Source: Arthrobacter pascens (GTDB lineage: Bacteria > Actinomycetota > Actinomycetes > Actinomycetales > Micrococcaceae). From it: a stretch of DNA of 64,000 nt. Under the pieces are notes generated by a model. The model was given only the letters and a program-made list of their open reading frames with translations. It had not been told where the DNA came from and searched no databases. Shown piece after piece: positions 15,551 to 23,718 of this stretch. The stretch spans positions 59,663-123,662 of the forward strand of contig NZ_JAFHKT010000121.1 in assembly GCF_017052465.1 (NCBI RefSeq). The letters run 5' to 3'. Numbering within the stretch: the stretch's first letter is position 1; every line of letters begins with the position of its first letter. The position numbers and the translations under genes were made by a program.

Positions 15551-16891
15551 ATGACGGCCACCACTGCCGCGGACACGGTCGTGACAGCCGCCGGAAGGCC
15601 CGTCATCCAGCCTTGGAGCGTCCGCGACTTTCACTCGGATGATCTCGACCAGCTCATCAGCGTCTGGCAGGACTCCAGGACACCGGGTGCCCACCCCGTC
15701 TACAGCCTCGCGGAGATCATCGATGCGTGCTCCAACGGAGTGGCGGTCGTCGCCGCGAGGGAAGGACGGGTCGTCGGGGCGGCAGCGTGCAGAATCTACG
15801 ATGGCCGGGCCTGGATGGTCCTGCTCGCACAGGACCGCGAGTGGCGCGACCAGGGGCTCGGGAGCGCACTCCTGGCCGGGATGGAAGACAGGCTCACCAG
15901 CCAGGGCATCCGGCGGATCTCGGCGCTCCTGCCAGCGTCGGAAACCAGGGTCCGCGCCTTCCGCAACAGCGAGTACAGGGTGGAGGAAGACCTCCACTAC
16001 TTTGAGAGAACCATCCCGTTGCAGCCCCGCGAGCGGGAGCCGCTGAGCCAGCTGGGTGGCCGCCTCCTCCCCCACGGCCTCTGGGAAGCGCTGGCCGGAA
16101 TGCAGCGCGAAAAAGCGCTGATCGAACAGCGGCTGATCCTGCCGCTGGCACGCACCGAGCTCGCCAAGTCCCTGGGCGTGACCCCGCCGCGCTCCGTGGT
16201 CCTGTTCGGGCCTCCCGGCACGGGCAAAACCACCTTCGCCAAGGCGGTTGCCTCCCGGCTCGACTGGCCTTTTGTCGAAGTCTTCCCGTCCCGGCTCGCC
16301 TCCGACCCCCAGGGTCTCGCCGGTGCCCTGCGGCAGATATTCCTCGAGATCAGCCGCCTCGAACATGCCGTTGTGTTCATCGATGAGGTCGAAGAAATAG
16401 CCGCCGCCCGCACAGGGGAGGCATCGTCTGCCCTCCAGGGGGTCACCAACGAACTCCTGAAGATCATCCCGGCGTTCCGGGAAAAGGAAGGCCGCCTGCT
16501 GATCTGCGCCACGAACTTCATCCGTTCGCTGGATAAGGCCTTCCTCCGCCACGGCCGCTTCGACTATGTCATTCCCATCGGCCCGCCGGACCTGGACGCC
16601 CGCAGAGCAATCTGGAACCGCTACATTCCGCCGGCCGTGTCCCCGCAGATCGACCTGGAGGCCCTGGCCCTGGCCAGCGAGCGGTTCTCGCCGGCGGATA
16701 TCGAGTTTGCGGCGAGGAAGGCTTCCCAGCAGGCCCTCGAACGTGCGGTGCAGGCACCGCAGCCGGTGCCGGAGGAACAGGTCCTGACGACCCACGCCTA
16801 CTTGCAGGCCATCGAGGGGACCCGCGCCACCGTCACCGAACCGGTGGTCAAGGACTTCCTGGAGGACATCGAACGGATTGCCAGGGTGTAG
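15551..16891 (+). CDS. GNAT acetyltransferase-AAA+ ATPase fusion protein
   Basis: A 446-residue protein with two domains. Residues 20-155 are a GNAT domain with the acetyl-CoA loop WRDQGLGSALL (98-108). Residues 195-400 are an AAA+ module: Walker A GPPGTGKT (220-227), Walker B VVFIDEVEE (274-282), sensor 1 ATN (320-322), and a likely arginine finger in FLRHGRFD (331-338). It resembles CDC48/FtsH-type unfoldase modules without a protease. ATG 15551 is preferred for coupling to the microprotein; TTG at 15494 has a GGGAGAG site and is the alternative. The job is unknown: it may remodel and acetylate a protein partner. Confidence 0.82.
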   Translation: MTATTAADTVVTAAGRPVIQPWSVRDFHSDDLDQLISVWQDSRTPGAHPVYSLAEIIDACSNGVAVVAAREGRVVGAAACRIYDGRAWMVLLAQDREWRDQGLGSALLAGMEDRLTSQGIRRISALLPASETRVRAFRNSEYRVEEDLHYFERTIPLQPREREPLSQLGGRLLPHGLWEALAGMQREKALIEQRLILPLARTELAKSLGVTPPRSVVLFGPPGTGKTTFAKAVASRLDWPFVEVFPSRLASDPQGLAGALRQIFLEISRLEHAVVFIDEVEEIAAARTGEASSALQGVTNELLKIIPAFREKEGRLLICATNFIRSLDKAFLRHGRFDYVIPIGPPDLDARRAIWNRYIPPAVSPQIDLEALALASERFSPADIEFAARKASQQALERAVQAPQPVPEEQVLTTHAYLQAIEGTRATVTEPVVKDFLEDIERIARV

Positions 16892-16918
16892 CCGGCGCTG
16901 GGGGTGGCCAAAGCCCGC

Positions 16919-17416
16919 TCAGGCGCGGGAGTGTTCGGCAAGGAGGGCGTCGATCTGGCCTGCCGCCTCCTGCATGCCCTCCTCCATGCCCATGTCGATC
17001 ATCCTGCCCATCTGTTCCTCGGACTCGAATTTAGACAGGACGGACATCCGGGTGCGGCCGCCGATGTCCTCCAGCGTGACGGTCGCATGCATAGTGCCCA
17101 TCTCCGCGTCCGGAGCGCCGTTGTCGTCCGCGAACCCGTCGTCAAACTCGAGGCGGTACGGGGCCTCGATGCTGGTGATCCGCCACCAGCCGCCGGCCTT
17201 CTCGCCTTCGGGGCCGGTCATGTAGTAACTGGCCTCGCCACCCGGGGTGAACTCGTGCTTGCTGAACGTGGCCGGCCAGGTGGGCGGACCCCACCAGCGT
17301 TCAAGCTGCCGTGGGTCTTCCCAGATCTGCCAGACCCGCTCGACATCGGCGTCGAACTCGGCCACGAGGGTGTAGCTCAGCGTCTCGGGATTCTTCGTGG
17401 AACTGATAACCGTCAT
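16919..17416 (-). CDS. SRPBCC (AHSA1-type) domain protein
   Basis: A 165-residue START/Bet v1-like protein. The family signature of a strand SYTLVAEFDADVERVWQIWEDPRQLERWWGP leads into a hydrophobic cavity fold with GEASYYMTGPEGEKAGGWW and a final long helix GMQEAAGQIDALLAE. Such proteins bind hydrophobic ligands; some act as Hsp90 activators in eukaryotes. ATG 17416 is chosen for its AGGAAGGG site. It lies 13 bases downstream of an ArsR-family gene, a very common operon pair in actinobacteria. Confidence 0.88.
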   Translation of the reverse strand: MTVISSTKNPETLSYTLVAEFDADVERVWQIWEDPRQLERWWGPPTWPATFSKHEFTPGGEASYYMTGPEGEKAGGWWRITSIEAPYRLEFDDGFADDNGAPDAEMGTMHATVTLEDIGGRTRMSVLSKFESEEQMGRMIDMGMEEGMQEAAGQIDALLAEHSRA

Positions 17417-17429
17417 TGCCGGACCCTTC

Positions 17430-17762
17430 CTATTCTTCAGCGAGGATGTCGGCAATCCGCCCGGCGCGCTGCCGCCAGATCGCCTCGTATTCATCAAGCA
17501 GACGCCGGGCTTTCTGCAGGCCTTCATGGTTGCCCCGCACGATCTGCTCCCTTCCGCGCTTTTCCTTCGTAACGAGGGACGCGCGCTCCAACACCGCCAC
17601 GTGCTTCTGAACGGCGGCGAAGCTCATGGTGTAGAGGGCGGAAAGGCCGGACACTGAGTATTCACCCACGCCCACCCGGCGCATGATGTCCCGGCGGGTG
17701 GCATCGGCGAACGCCTGGAAGAGGCGGTCAAGTTCAGCATCGCCCATCTGATCTACAACCAT
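17430..17762 (-). CDS. ArsR-family transcriptional regulator
   Basis: A 110-residue winged-helix regulator. The helix-turn-helix is YSVSGLSALYTMSFAAVQKHVAVLE (about 35-59), followed by the wing LVTKEKRGREQIVRGN. There is no metal-binding CxC motif, so it belongs to the metal-independent group that partners SRPBCC proteins. ATG 17762 sits within a 20-bp palindrome and about 8 bases after a -10 box, so the transcript seems leaderless and self-repressed. It forms an operon with the SRPBCC gene. Confidence 0.9.
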   Translation of the reverse strand: MVVDQMGDAELDRLFQAFADATRRDIMRRVGVGEYSVSGLSALYTMSFAAVQKHVAVLERASLVTKEKRGREQIVRGNHEGLQKARRLLDEYEAIWRQRAGRIADILAEE

Positions 17763-17799
17763 TTGGTTGTAGGGTATGCCGGTGGGGTCCGCGTGTCAA
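17753..17799 (-). promoter_or_regulatory. Leaderless promoter with overlapping ArsR operator
   Basis: Reading leftward: TTGACA (plus strand 17794-17799), a 17-base spacer, TACCCT (17771-17776), 8 bases, then ATG at 17762. CTACAACCA-TT-TGGTTGTAG at 17753-17772 is a perfect 20-base palindrome across the transcription and translation start, ideal for autorepression. Confidence 0.72.
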
Positions 17800-17825
17800 C
17801 GACAAATTCGCTGCCGCCCGTAACG

Positions 17826-17862
17826 CAAAAAGGCCGACGGCGGGAACGTCCCGCCGTCGACC
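17826..17862 (-). terminator. Intrinsic terminator of the tetrose-phosphate operon
   Basis: CGACGGCGGGA and TCCCGCCGTCG enclose a 3-base loop, with an extended stem and a run of five A on the plus strand (U-tract for leftward RNA). It lies about 30 bases past the stop of the oxidoreductase gene at 17894. Confidence 0.85.
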
Positions 17863-17893
17863 TCGTTGTTGGTGCGTATGGCCGCTGACCGGC

Positions 17894-18754
17894 TTAGCGC
17901 TTGACTGCGTCCAGCTTGAGCATCTTGGCGATGACGCCGTCGAGCTCGGAATCGTCGAAGATCTTCTTCCAGTCGTCCTTGATGATGGTGTCCTTGCCGT
18001 ACTGGATGGCGATTTCGCAGGCCTCGGAGAACGGGTTGGAGCCGCGCAGGGCGTTGGTGAGGGCGATCTGGACGTGGCCGAACAGCATGGCCTTGGCGGC
18101 TTCCTCCGGGACGCCGCAGGTGTTGACGGTCTCGTGCAGGGCCTCGTTGAGGAGGGTGCCGATCATGCAGGCCACGGTCTCCACCAGGGTGGGCTCGAGG
18201 ATGGCGAGCTGCTTGACGGTGACCCAGTGGACGTCGATCACGGGGGCGTAGATGGTGCGGATGACGGCCTCGGCCGAATCGCGGGTTGCTGCCGGGGTGT
18301 CCTCGTCGATCGCGGCGACGACGTTCTGCGGGGCGCCCTGGCCGCCGAAGGTGTCGGCCCATTCTTCCTTGGTGGTGCGCTCCAGGAACACGGACGGGTG
18401 GCACGGGTGCGCCACGGCCTGGACCACGTCGTCGCGCTTGGCCAGCAGGCCGGCGTAGGCGGCTGCGGGGTCAAGGGTGAGGAGGATGGCGCCGGACTTC
18501 ATCTGCGGAACCACGCCCTGGGACGCGACGCCCAGTACGGTGTCGGGGACGGCGAGGATCACGACGTCGGCGTCCTTGATGGCGTCCTCGGTGCTGCTGA
18601 TCTCGCGTCCTTCGGCGCGGACGCGTTCCTGCCCGGCGGGCGAGTTCTCGCTGTAGAAGACAGTGTGGGCGCTCTTCTGGAGGTTGGCTGAAACACGCAG
18701 CCCCATTTTGCCTCCGGCTCCGACGACGGCGACGGTCAAGTTTTCTGCTGACAT
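17894..18754 (-). CDS. NAD(P)-dependent oxidoreductase, phosphogluconate dehydrogenase-like
   Basis: A 286-residue protein. A Rossmann fold opens with VAVVGAGGKMGLRVSANL (8-25), and the second half is helical, with VTVKQLAILEPTLVETVACMIGTLLNEAL resembling the phosphogluconate dehydrogenase (decarboxylating) C-terminal family. It should oxidise a sugar or sugar acid using NAD(P). It is the last gene of a leftward operon with a xylose-isomerase-like epimerase, a triose-phosphate isomerase paralogue and an RpiB-like fragment, so the substrate is likely a four-carbon polyol or acid. ATG 18754 follows AAGGAG and comes one base after the upstream stop. Confidence 0.82.
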   Translation of the reverse strand: MSAENLTVAVVGAGGKMGLRVSANLQKSAHTVFYSENSPAGQERVRAEGREISSTEDAIKDADVVILAVPDTVLGVASQGVVPQMKSGAILLTLDPAAAYAGLLAKRDDVVQAVAHPCHPSVFLERTTKEEWADTFGGQGAPQNVVAAIDEDTPAATRDSAEAVIRTIYAPVIDVHWVTVKQLAILEPTLVETVACMIGTLLNEALHETVNTCGVPEEAAKAMLFGHVQIALTNALRGSNPFSEACEIAIQYGKDTIIKDDWKKIFDDSELDGVIAKMLKLDAVKR

Positions 18755-18755
18755 T

Positions 18756-19556
18756 TCATTTGCTCCTTAGGAAATCGATGCTCTGTTGGGTCCACTGGTT
18801 TTCGAGGCGGATGGTGTCCGCCTCGGAGTCCTGCCACGGCAGCCAGTGTTCGACGATCTGGTTGATGTTTCTTTCGTGGGGCTGAATCTTTCCGGCCATG
18901 TAGTCATAGTCGAGAAGGCCTTCGCCGAGCGGTGCGCCGGAGTATGTGAAGCCCACCCACCCCTCCTTGCGGCTGAACGCAAAGTCTTTGATGTGCATGT
19001 TCAGGACATACGGCGCGACGGCGTCAATCACCTCGCGCGGCATCTCCAGTGCCGCCACGGTGTTGGCAGGGTCGCTGCAGATTCCCAGGTAGGGGCTGTC
19101 CACGCCGCGGATGACCTCCAGGATGCGGGAGGTGGGCACCTGTTCGTAGGTTTCCACCGCGATCTTCACCCCGGCCGCCTCGAATTCCGGCAGCACCTCC
19201 TTGAAGATCGCCACCGCCTCCTCCGCAGCGGGGGTATGCCCGGGAACGTTGAACATGGTCCGCAGCAGCGGTGCGCCCAGGATCCCGGCGATGTGCAGGA
19301 ACTTCCGCAGGTGCTCCGGACGGATGCCTTTGGTGCCCAGCTCGAGTGCGATGCCCAGGCGGTCGGCCGTGGCCCGGATCTCCTTGAGCTCCGAGTCCGT
19401 CATGCCTTCCAGCGGCGCGTAGTCGCAGATCTGGAAGAGCTCCACGCTCAAGGCCGCGGTACGTTCCAGGGCCTGGTGGATGGTGAGGGGTTCGGAAACC
19501 TTGTCAGAGAGTTGCCAGAAGAAGGCGTAGCTGCTGAGTCCGATGGTTGAACTCAT
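18756..19556 (-). CDS. Sugar phosphate isomerase/epimerase (EryC-like TIM barrel)
   Basis: A 266-residue AP-endonuclease-2-like TIM barrel. Metal-binding residues are visible in AVETYEQ (Glu), GICSDPANT (Asp), LNMHIKDFAF (His, Asp) and LGEGLLDYD (Glu), the usual set for sugar epimerases. Start is the ATG at 19556, which overlaps the upstream stop by four bases (ATGA). The frame runs open far beyond, as a shadow of the upstream gene. In erythritol-type pathways this family racemises tetrulose 4-phosphate, which is the proposed role. Confidence 0.85.
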   Translation of the reverse strand: MSSTIGLSSYAFFWQLSDKVSEPLTIHQALERTAALSVELFQICDYAPLEGMTDSELKEIRATADRLGIALELGTKGIRPEHLRKFLHIAGILGAPLLRTMFNVPGHTPAAEEAVAIFKEVLPEFEAAGVKIAVETYEQVPTSRILEVIRGVDSPYLGICSDPANTVAALEMPREVIDAVAPYVLNMHIKDFAFSRKEGWVGFTYSGAPLGEGLLDYDYMAGKIQPHERNINQIVEHWLPWQDSEADTIRLENQWTQQSIDFLRSK

Positions 19557-20413
19557 GCCCTTCCTCCCACGGGTTCCAGCAGGCGGGGTTCCAGCAGACC
19601 GAGCCGTTCGGCGGCCTCGTCCAGGATGGTCTTGAGCGCCCTCGGGTCGTGCGCGAACCTGCCCAGGAAGAGCCCGGCGACGGCGGGGTCCAGCTGGCTG
19701 ATGAGGCCCGGGCCGGCGCTGCCTCCGTAAATGACACGGCTGTCGGCCTGGCCGGGCAGGGTGCGCAGGTGCGCGTCCAGGCCGGCGATGACGGCGCTGA
19801 TGTACTGCGGGGTTGCGGGTTCGGGTGCGCCGATGGCCCACTGCGACTCGTAGGCCACGATGGTCCGGGCGGCGGGCCCGAGCGACTGTGCGCGGTTCAG
19901 CGCGGCATCGATCTCGGCGGTGCAGCGGGTGACGGCTTCCTCCACGGAGCCTTGCTGCAGTTCGCCGACGCAGAGGACAGGGGTGAGGCCGTTGCGGTAG
20001 GCAGCGGCAGTCTTGAGCCCGATGACCCTGTCGTCCTCGCCGAAGATCCGGCGGCGCTCGGCGTGGCCGACCTCCGCGTACCTGCCGCCGAGCTCGGCCA
20101 CCGTCTTGCCGCCGACCTCGCCGGTGAAGGCCCCTTCGTCCTCCCAAAAGATGTCCTGGGCGCCGGCGGCTGCTCCGGCGGTCCCGAGGATGCGGGCCGC
20201 TTCGGGCAATACGGGCAGGGTGGGCAGCACGAACAGCTCGATGTCACCGCTCTGGACGGCCGGGTGCGCGAACGCGATGGTGGCCACTTCGCGGCAGTAC
20301 TCGAGGGTGCGTTCGTAGCCGAAGTACATCTTCAGGCTGACGCCGATCACTGCACTGGGGCGCTGAGGGCCGGTTGCGCCGGCGCGGCGGTTAGCAGGAA
20401 GTGACACCTTCAT
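19553..20413 (-). CDS. Triose-phosphate isomerase paralogue (EryH/LerI-like)
   Basis: A 286-residue TIM. Catalytic features are present: the lysine in SLKMYFG (after N-terminal extension of about 22 residues), the catalytic Glu loop [11 protein letters not shown] (in place of the usual YEPxWAIGTG), and the phosphate loops YGGSAGPG and LFLGRFA. The altered active-site loop and extension separate it from the housekeeping tpiA, as for L-erythrulose 1-phosphate isomerases of erythritol pathways. It overlaps the RpiB-like gene by 23 bases and the next gene by 4, so they are tightly cotranscribed. Confidence 0.85.
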   Translation of the reverse strand: MKVSLPANRRAGATGPQRPSAVIGVSLKMYFGYERTLEYCREVATIAFAHPAVQSGDIELFVLPTLPVLPEAARILGTAGAAAGAQDIFWEDEGAFTGEVGGKTVAELGGRYAEVGHAERRRIFGEDDRVIGLKTAAAYRNGLTPVLCVGELQQGSVEEAVTRCTAEIDAALNRAQSLGPAARTIVAYESQWAIGAPEPATPQYISAVIAGLDAHLRTLPGQADSRVIYGGSAGPGLISQLDPAVAGLFLGRFAHDPRALKTILDEAAERLGLLEPRLLEPVGGRA

Positions 20414-20725
20414 AGTCCTTAATCAGGGTGACTTTCTCGGCCGAGGCGGAGCTTTCGTCAAATGTGTAGGTGAGCCATTCGCGGGCGAGCCGACGGGCCA
20501 GTTCGAGGCCGACGACGCGCTGGCCGAAGGTGAGGACCTGGGCGTTATTGCTCAGCACGGACCGTTCCACCGAGAAGCTGTCGTGCGCGGTGACGGCGCG
20601 AACGCCGGGGACCTTGTTCGCGGCGATGGCGACGCCGAGCCCGGTGCCGCAGACGAGAAGCGCGCGGTCGGCCTTGCCGGCGGCGATCAGTTCGGCGGCG
20701 GCAATGGCCACGGACGGGTAGGGCG
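20391..20725 (-). pseudogene. RpiB/LacAB-family isomerase (EryI/DerI-like) lacking its N-terminus
   Basis: The frame encodes the C-terminal two thirds of an RpiB-type isomerase: [15 protein letters not shown], then the active-site loop [20 protein letters not shown], then [15 protein letters not shown]. Family members start about 50 residues earlier with A-x-D-H-A-G-x-x-L-K, and this catalytic segment is missing. Upstream of about 20,726 the frame runs into DNA that codes for a GntR-family regulator on the other strand. The only start available is a GTG at 20711. The protein is therefore probably inactive, or the sequence is mis-joined here. It should convert D-erythrulose 4-phosphate to D-erythrose 4-phosphate. 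Confidence 0.75.
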
Positions 20726-20727
20726 TG

Positions 20728-21377
20728 TGGCTCGTGGCGTCGCCCCCGGAACGCGCCTGCCGGCCGAGCGCACGCTGGCCGCATCCCTGGGAGTGGGCCG
20801 CTCGGCCGTCCGCGAGGCGCTGGCCGCCCTCGAGATCCTCGGTATCGTGGTTGTCCGGCCCGGCTCCGGAACGTACCTTCGCGACGGCGTCTCAGAGCTG
20901 CTCCCCCGCACCCTCAGCTGGGGGCTCATGCTCGGCGCCCCCCGGACCCGGGAACTGGTGGAGCTCCGCGGCGGGCTTGAAGTGCAGGCAGCCCAGCTGG
21001 CGGCGCAGCGGATCAGCGATGAGGCGTTGGACCGCATGCAGGCCAATCTGGACACCATGGAACAGAGCCTTGATGACCTCAAGGCATTCGTGGAGGCGGA
21101 TGCCGCTTTCCACCGCGAAATTGCGGCCAGCTCAGGCAACCAGGTCCTCGAAGAGTTGCTTCAAAGCATCCGTTCGCTGCTGCGGATCTGGGTGGACCGC
21201 GCCCTGACCGACGAAGGGCACGCGGCCGCCGCCCTCGCCGAGCACACGGAAATCTTCCGCGCACTCAAGTCCCGGGATGACGCCGCGGTCACCGCGACAA
21301 TGCGCTCCCACATGAAGACGGCTGCCAGGCGCCTGCTGGCGGGCTACGACGCCGACCGCCTTGAGGCCGGCGAGTAA
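20728..21377 (+). pseudogene. FadR-type GntR regulator lacking its first DNA-binding helix
   Basis: The frame gives a good FCD-class GntR protein from [20 protein letters not shown] onward: recognition helix [13 protein letters not shown], wing [11 protein letters not shown], then an FCD domain with ELRGGLEVQAAQLAA and ADAAFHREIAASSG. Family members have about 25-30 residues before A-P-G-T-R-L-P, including helix 1, and these are absent. The frame stays open upstream only as the shadow of the rpiB fragment. It ends with a strong terminator. Both divergent genes lose their starts at the same point, so a deletion or assembly join is likely. A GTG at 20728 could start a short form. Confidence 0.75.
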
Positions 21378-21382
21378 CCGGC

Positions 21383-21435
21383 AAACGGAAGAGGGCGACG
21401 GCGGGAAGCTTCCCGCCGTCGACCTCTTCCGTTTT
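21383..21435. terminator. Long bidirectional terminator
   Basis: AAACGGAAGAGG, CGACGGCGGGAAGC and their complements make a stem of about 23 bp with one mismatch each side, ending in TTTT on the plus strand and AAA at the other end. It separates the convergent FadR-type and DUF2848 genes. Confidence 0.88.
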
Positions 21436-21449
21436 ACAGAAACGGCGGT

Positions 21450-22136
21450 TCAGCCGATGGGCTCTGCCATCTGCTCCACGACGTACTGGGCATCCACCGA
21501 GTGGCCGGTCACAGGGTCGGCCATTTCCACTTTCCAACTGCGGGCAAATTGATCCACGCCGCTGGTCATGGCCACTGTGCCGGAGATCAGGACGGTTCCA
21601 GGCTCATTCAGTCCGCGTTCAGTGAGGACGCCCAGCCAGTAGTCCGGGGTCAGCAGAGCCCCCAGCGCGCTGTCCTGGATGAGGGTATCCGGAGTGTCCC
21701 CCTTCCCCACCCAGCCCTTCAGGGTGATCTGGTCCAGATGGTCCCGCACGTCATCCAGGCGCCAGGCCTTGCGCCCCAAAACGTCCGGGCTGGCGTTCTT
21801 GCTCCACGCCACGCCATGCACTTCGAGCTCCCGGTCGGTATGGTCGCAGGCCACGGTGAGCAGCACGCCTTCCTCGGTGATAACAAGGGCCCACTCGGCC
21901 TCCCCTGATGTCCGTCCGTGCTGCACCTGAATCTCCGTTACCTGCTGCGCCAGATAGGGGGACACTGGGTAGAGGGCGGGAGTAGTGGCGGGGCCCGGAA
22001 CGCCAAGTTCAGCCAGCTCGGCTATGTGGGCCTGGACCTCATCCTGCTCGCGCCCCGCATAACCAGCGTTCAGGAGGTGCTTGACCTCTACGTTCCGGGT
22101 GCTGCCGTCGGGAAGTTGAAAGCTCAGAGTCGTCAT
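21450..22136 (-). CDS. DUF2848 family protein
   Basis: A 228-residue protein starting MTTLSFQLPDGSTRNVEVKH from ATG 22136 with an AAGGA site upstream. It has the DUF2848 layout: an N-terminal beta region, a P-A-L-Y-P-V-S-P-Y segment, EWALVITEEG, a DHTDRELE motif, and a C-terminal VLISGTVAMTSGV typical of the fumarylacetoacetate-hydrolase-like fold, where similar stretches line the active site. Enzymatic activity is not established for the family. It is divergent from an MFS transporter, with a TGTATACA-type site between them, so it likely belongs to the GntR regulon encoded at 23719. Confidence 0.82.
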   Translation of the reverse strand: MTTLSFQLPDGSTRNVEVKHLLNAGYAGREQDEVQAHIAELAELGVPGPATTPALYPVSPYLAQQVTEIQVQHGRTSGEAEWALVITEEGVLLTVACDHTDRELEVHGVAWSKNASPDVLGRKAWRLDDVRDHLDQITLKGWVGKGDTPDTLIQDSALGALLTPDYWLGVLTERGLNEPGTVLISGTVAMTSGVDQFARSWKVEMADPVTGHSVDAQYVVEQMAEPIG

Positions 22137-22223
22137 CGTGGATCCGTCCTTTGCATGTGCTGCCGAAAAAACTTTTACAAACCAGAAACCGGAAACGGTC
22201 GCCAATGTACATCCAGTATGCGT

Positions 22224-22235
22224 AATGTATACATT
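22224..22235. promoter_or_regulatory. Candidate GntR operator, site 1
   Basis: AATGTATACATT is a perfect 12-base palindrome between the divergent DUF2848 and MFS genes. Its core TGTATACA recurs upstream of the GntR and nitrilase-family genes at 24382-24389. Confidence 0.6.
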
Positions 22236-22289
22236 TAACGCCAGCGTGACAGGCGTCACTTCATAAAAACCCTCATGGAGGACAACACC

Positions 22290-23711
22290 ATGGCCAACCA
22301 CCCAGTTCCGGCTTCCGGCCCAGCGCCGCATCCGCACCCGCAGCCGCAGCCGCAGCCGCAGCCGCACCCGACGATTCACCCCAAGGGCCTGTTCAAGGCC
22401 TTCGCGGCCAGCCTCACCGGCACCGCGCTCGAGTGGTACGACTTCGCCGTCTACTCGGCGGCGGCCGCCGTCGTATTTCCCATCGTCTTCTTCCCGGCGT
22501 CCGATCCCCTGACCGGCACCATCCTTGCCTTCTCCACTTACGCGGTGGGCTACGTTTCCCGCCCGGTCGGCGGCATCATCTTCGGCAGGCTCGGGGACCG
22601 CATCGGCCGCAAAAAGGTCCTGGTGACCACCCTAATGATCATCGGCGTGGCCACGGTGCTGATCGGCGTGCTCCCGGGGTACGCCAGCATCGGCATCGTC
22701 GCCCCCATCATCCTGGTCTTGCTGCGGTTCGCCCAGGGCGTGGGCGTGGGCGGCGAATGGGGCGGCGCCGTCCTCCTCTCCAGCGAATACGGCGATCCCC
22801 ACCGCCGCGGCTTCTGGGCCTCCGCAGCCCAGGTGGGCCCGCCCGCCGGCAACCTCCTGGCCAACGGCGCCCTGGCCGTCCTGACCCTCGCACTCACCGA
22901 GGAGCAGTTCCTCAGCTTCGGCTGGCGCATCGCCTTCCTCGTGTCGGCCCTACTGGTCGCATTCGGCCTCTGGATCCGGCTGAGGCTCGAGGACACTCCC
23001 GTCTTCAAGGCAATCCAGGCGCACGGCGAGCAGCCCCACGCCCCGATTCAGGAGGTCTTCCGCAAGGAACTCCGCCCACTGATCGCTGCCATCCTGTGCC
23101 GCGTGGGCCCGGATGTGCTGTACGCGCTGTTTACCGTTTTCACGCTCACCTACGGCATTCAGGTACTGGGCTACGAACGCAACCAGGTGCTCACGGCCGT
23201 CCTGGTCGGCTCCGCATTCCAGCTGTTCATGATCCCGCTGGCGGGGGCCGTCTCCGACCGCTTCAACCGCCGCCTGGTGTACGGCGTCGGCGCTGTGGTG
23301 GGTGCAGTCTGGACGTTCGTCTTCTTCGGCATCCTGGGCGGAAACAACCAGCCGATGCTCATCATCGGCATCGTCCTGGGCCTGATGGCGCACTCCTTCA
23401 TGTACGGCCCCCAGGCCGCCTTCATCGTGGAGCAGTTCTCCCCGAGGCTCCGCTCCACCGGAAGCTCGCTGGCCTACACTTTCGCCGGCGTAATCGGCGG
23501 CGCCATCGCCCCGCTGATGTTCACGCTGCTGCTGTCCCAGTTCGGCACCTGGATTCCGGTGGCCATCTACGTTGCCGTGGCCGCGGCCGTCACCTTGGTG
23601 GGACTGGCCCTCGGCCGGGACAACGACACCGTGGAGGACCTGGACTACCGCCTGCTGCTGGAAGGAACCGGGGCGGCAACCCAGCCGTCCGGCGCCGCGG
23701 AATCCAAATAG
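22290..23711 (+). CDS. MFS transporter, metabolite:H+ symporter family
   Basis: A 473-residue transporter with about 12 membrane segments. The N-terminal 32 residues hold a low-complexity His-Pro/Gln-Pro repeat. Family motifs include [16 protein letters not shown] before helix 1, GRLGDRIGRKK in the first cytoplasmic loop, [15 protein letters not shown], and SDRFNRR in the second half. Members import organic acids or osmolytes with protons. ATG 22290 is taken because GGAGG lies 8 bases upstream; an in-frame ATG at 22275 precedes it. A close paralogue lies at 26041-27402 with the same leader. Confidence 0.9.
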   Translation: MANHPVPASGPAPHPHPQPQPQPQPHPTIHPKGLFKAFAASLTGTALEWYDFAVYSAAAAVVFPIVFFPASDPLTGTILAFSTYAVGYVSRPVGGIIFGRLGDRIGRKKVLVTTLMIIGVATVLIGVLPGYASIGIVAPIILVLLRFAQGVGVGGEWGGAVLLSSEYGDPHRRGFWASAAQVGPPAGNLLANGALAVLTLALTEEQFLSFGWRIAFLVSALLVAFGLWIRLRLEDTPVFKAIQAHGEQPHAPIQEVFRKELRPLIAAILCRVGPDVLYALFTVFTLTYGIQVLGYERNQVLTAVLVGSAFQLFMIPLAGAVSDRFNRRLVYGVGAVVGAVWTFVFFGILGGNNQPMLIIGIVLGLMAHSFMYGPQAAFIVEQFSPRLRSTGSSLAYTFAGVIGGAIAPLMFTLLLSQFGTWIPVAIYVAVAAAVTLVGLALGRDNDTVEDLDYRLLLEGTGAATQPSGAAESK

Positions 23712-23718
23712 ACCGTGC

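Noticed and set aside
15332..16795. 487-codon minus-strand frame opposite the GNAT-AAA+ gene
   Set aside because: Shadow of a gene with intact Walker motifs; its translation has no recognisable domain.
22325..22375. Short tandem repeats that could suggest a CRISPR or regulatory array
   Set aside because: They are in-frame CCGCAG/CACCCG-type hexanucleotides coding for a His-Pro/Gln-Pro stretch in the MFS protein; there are no spacers.
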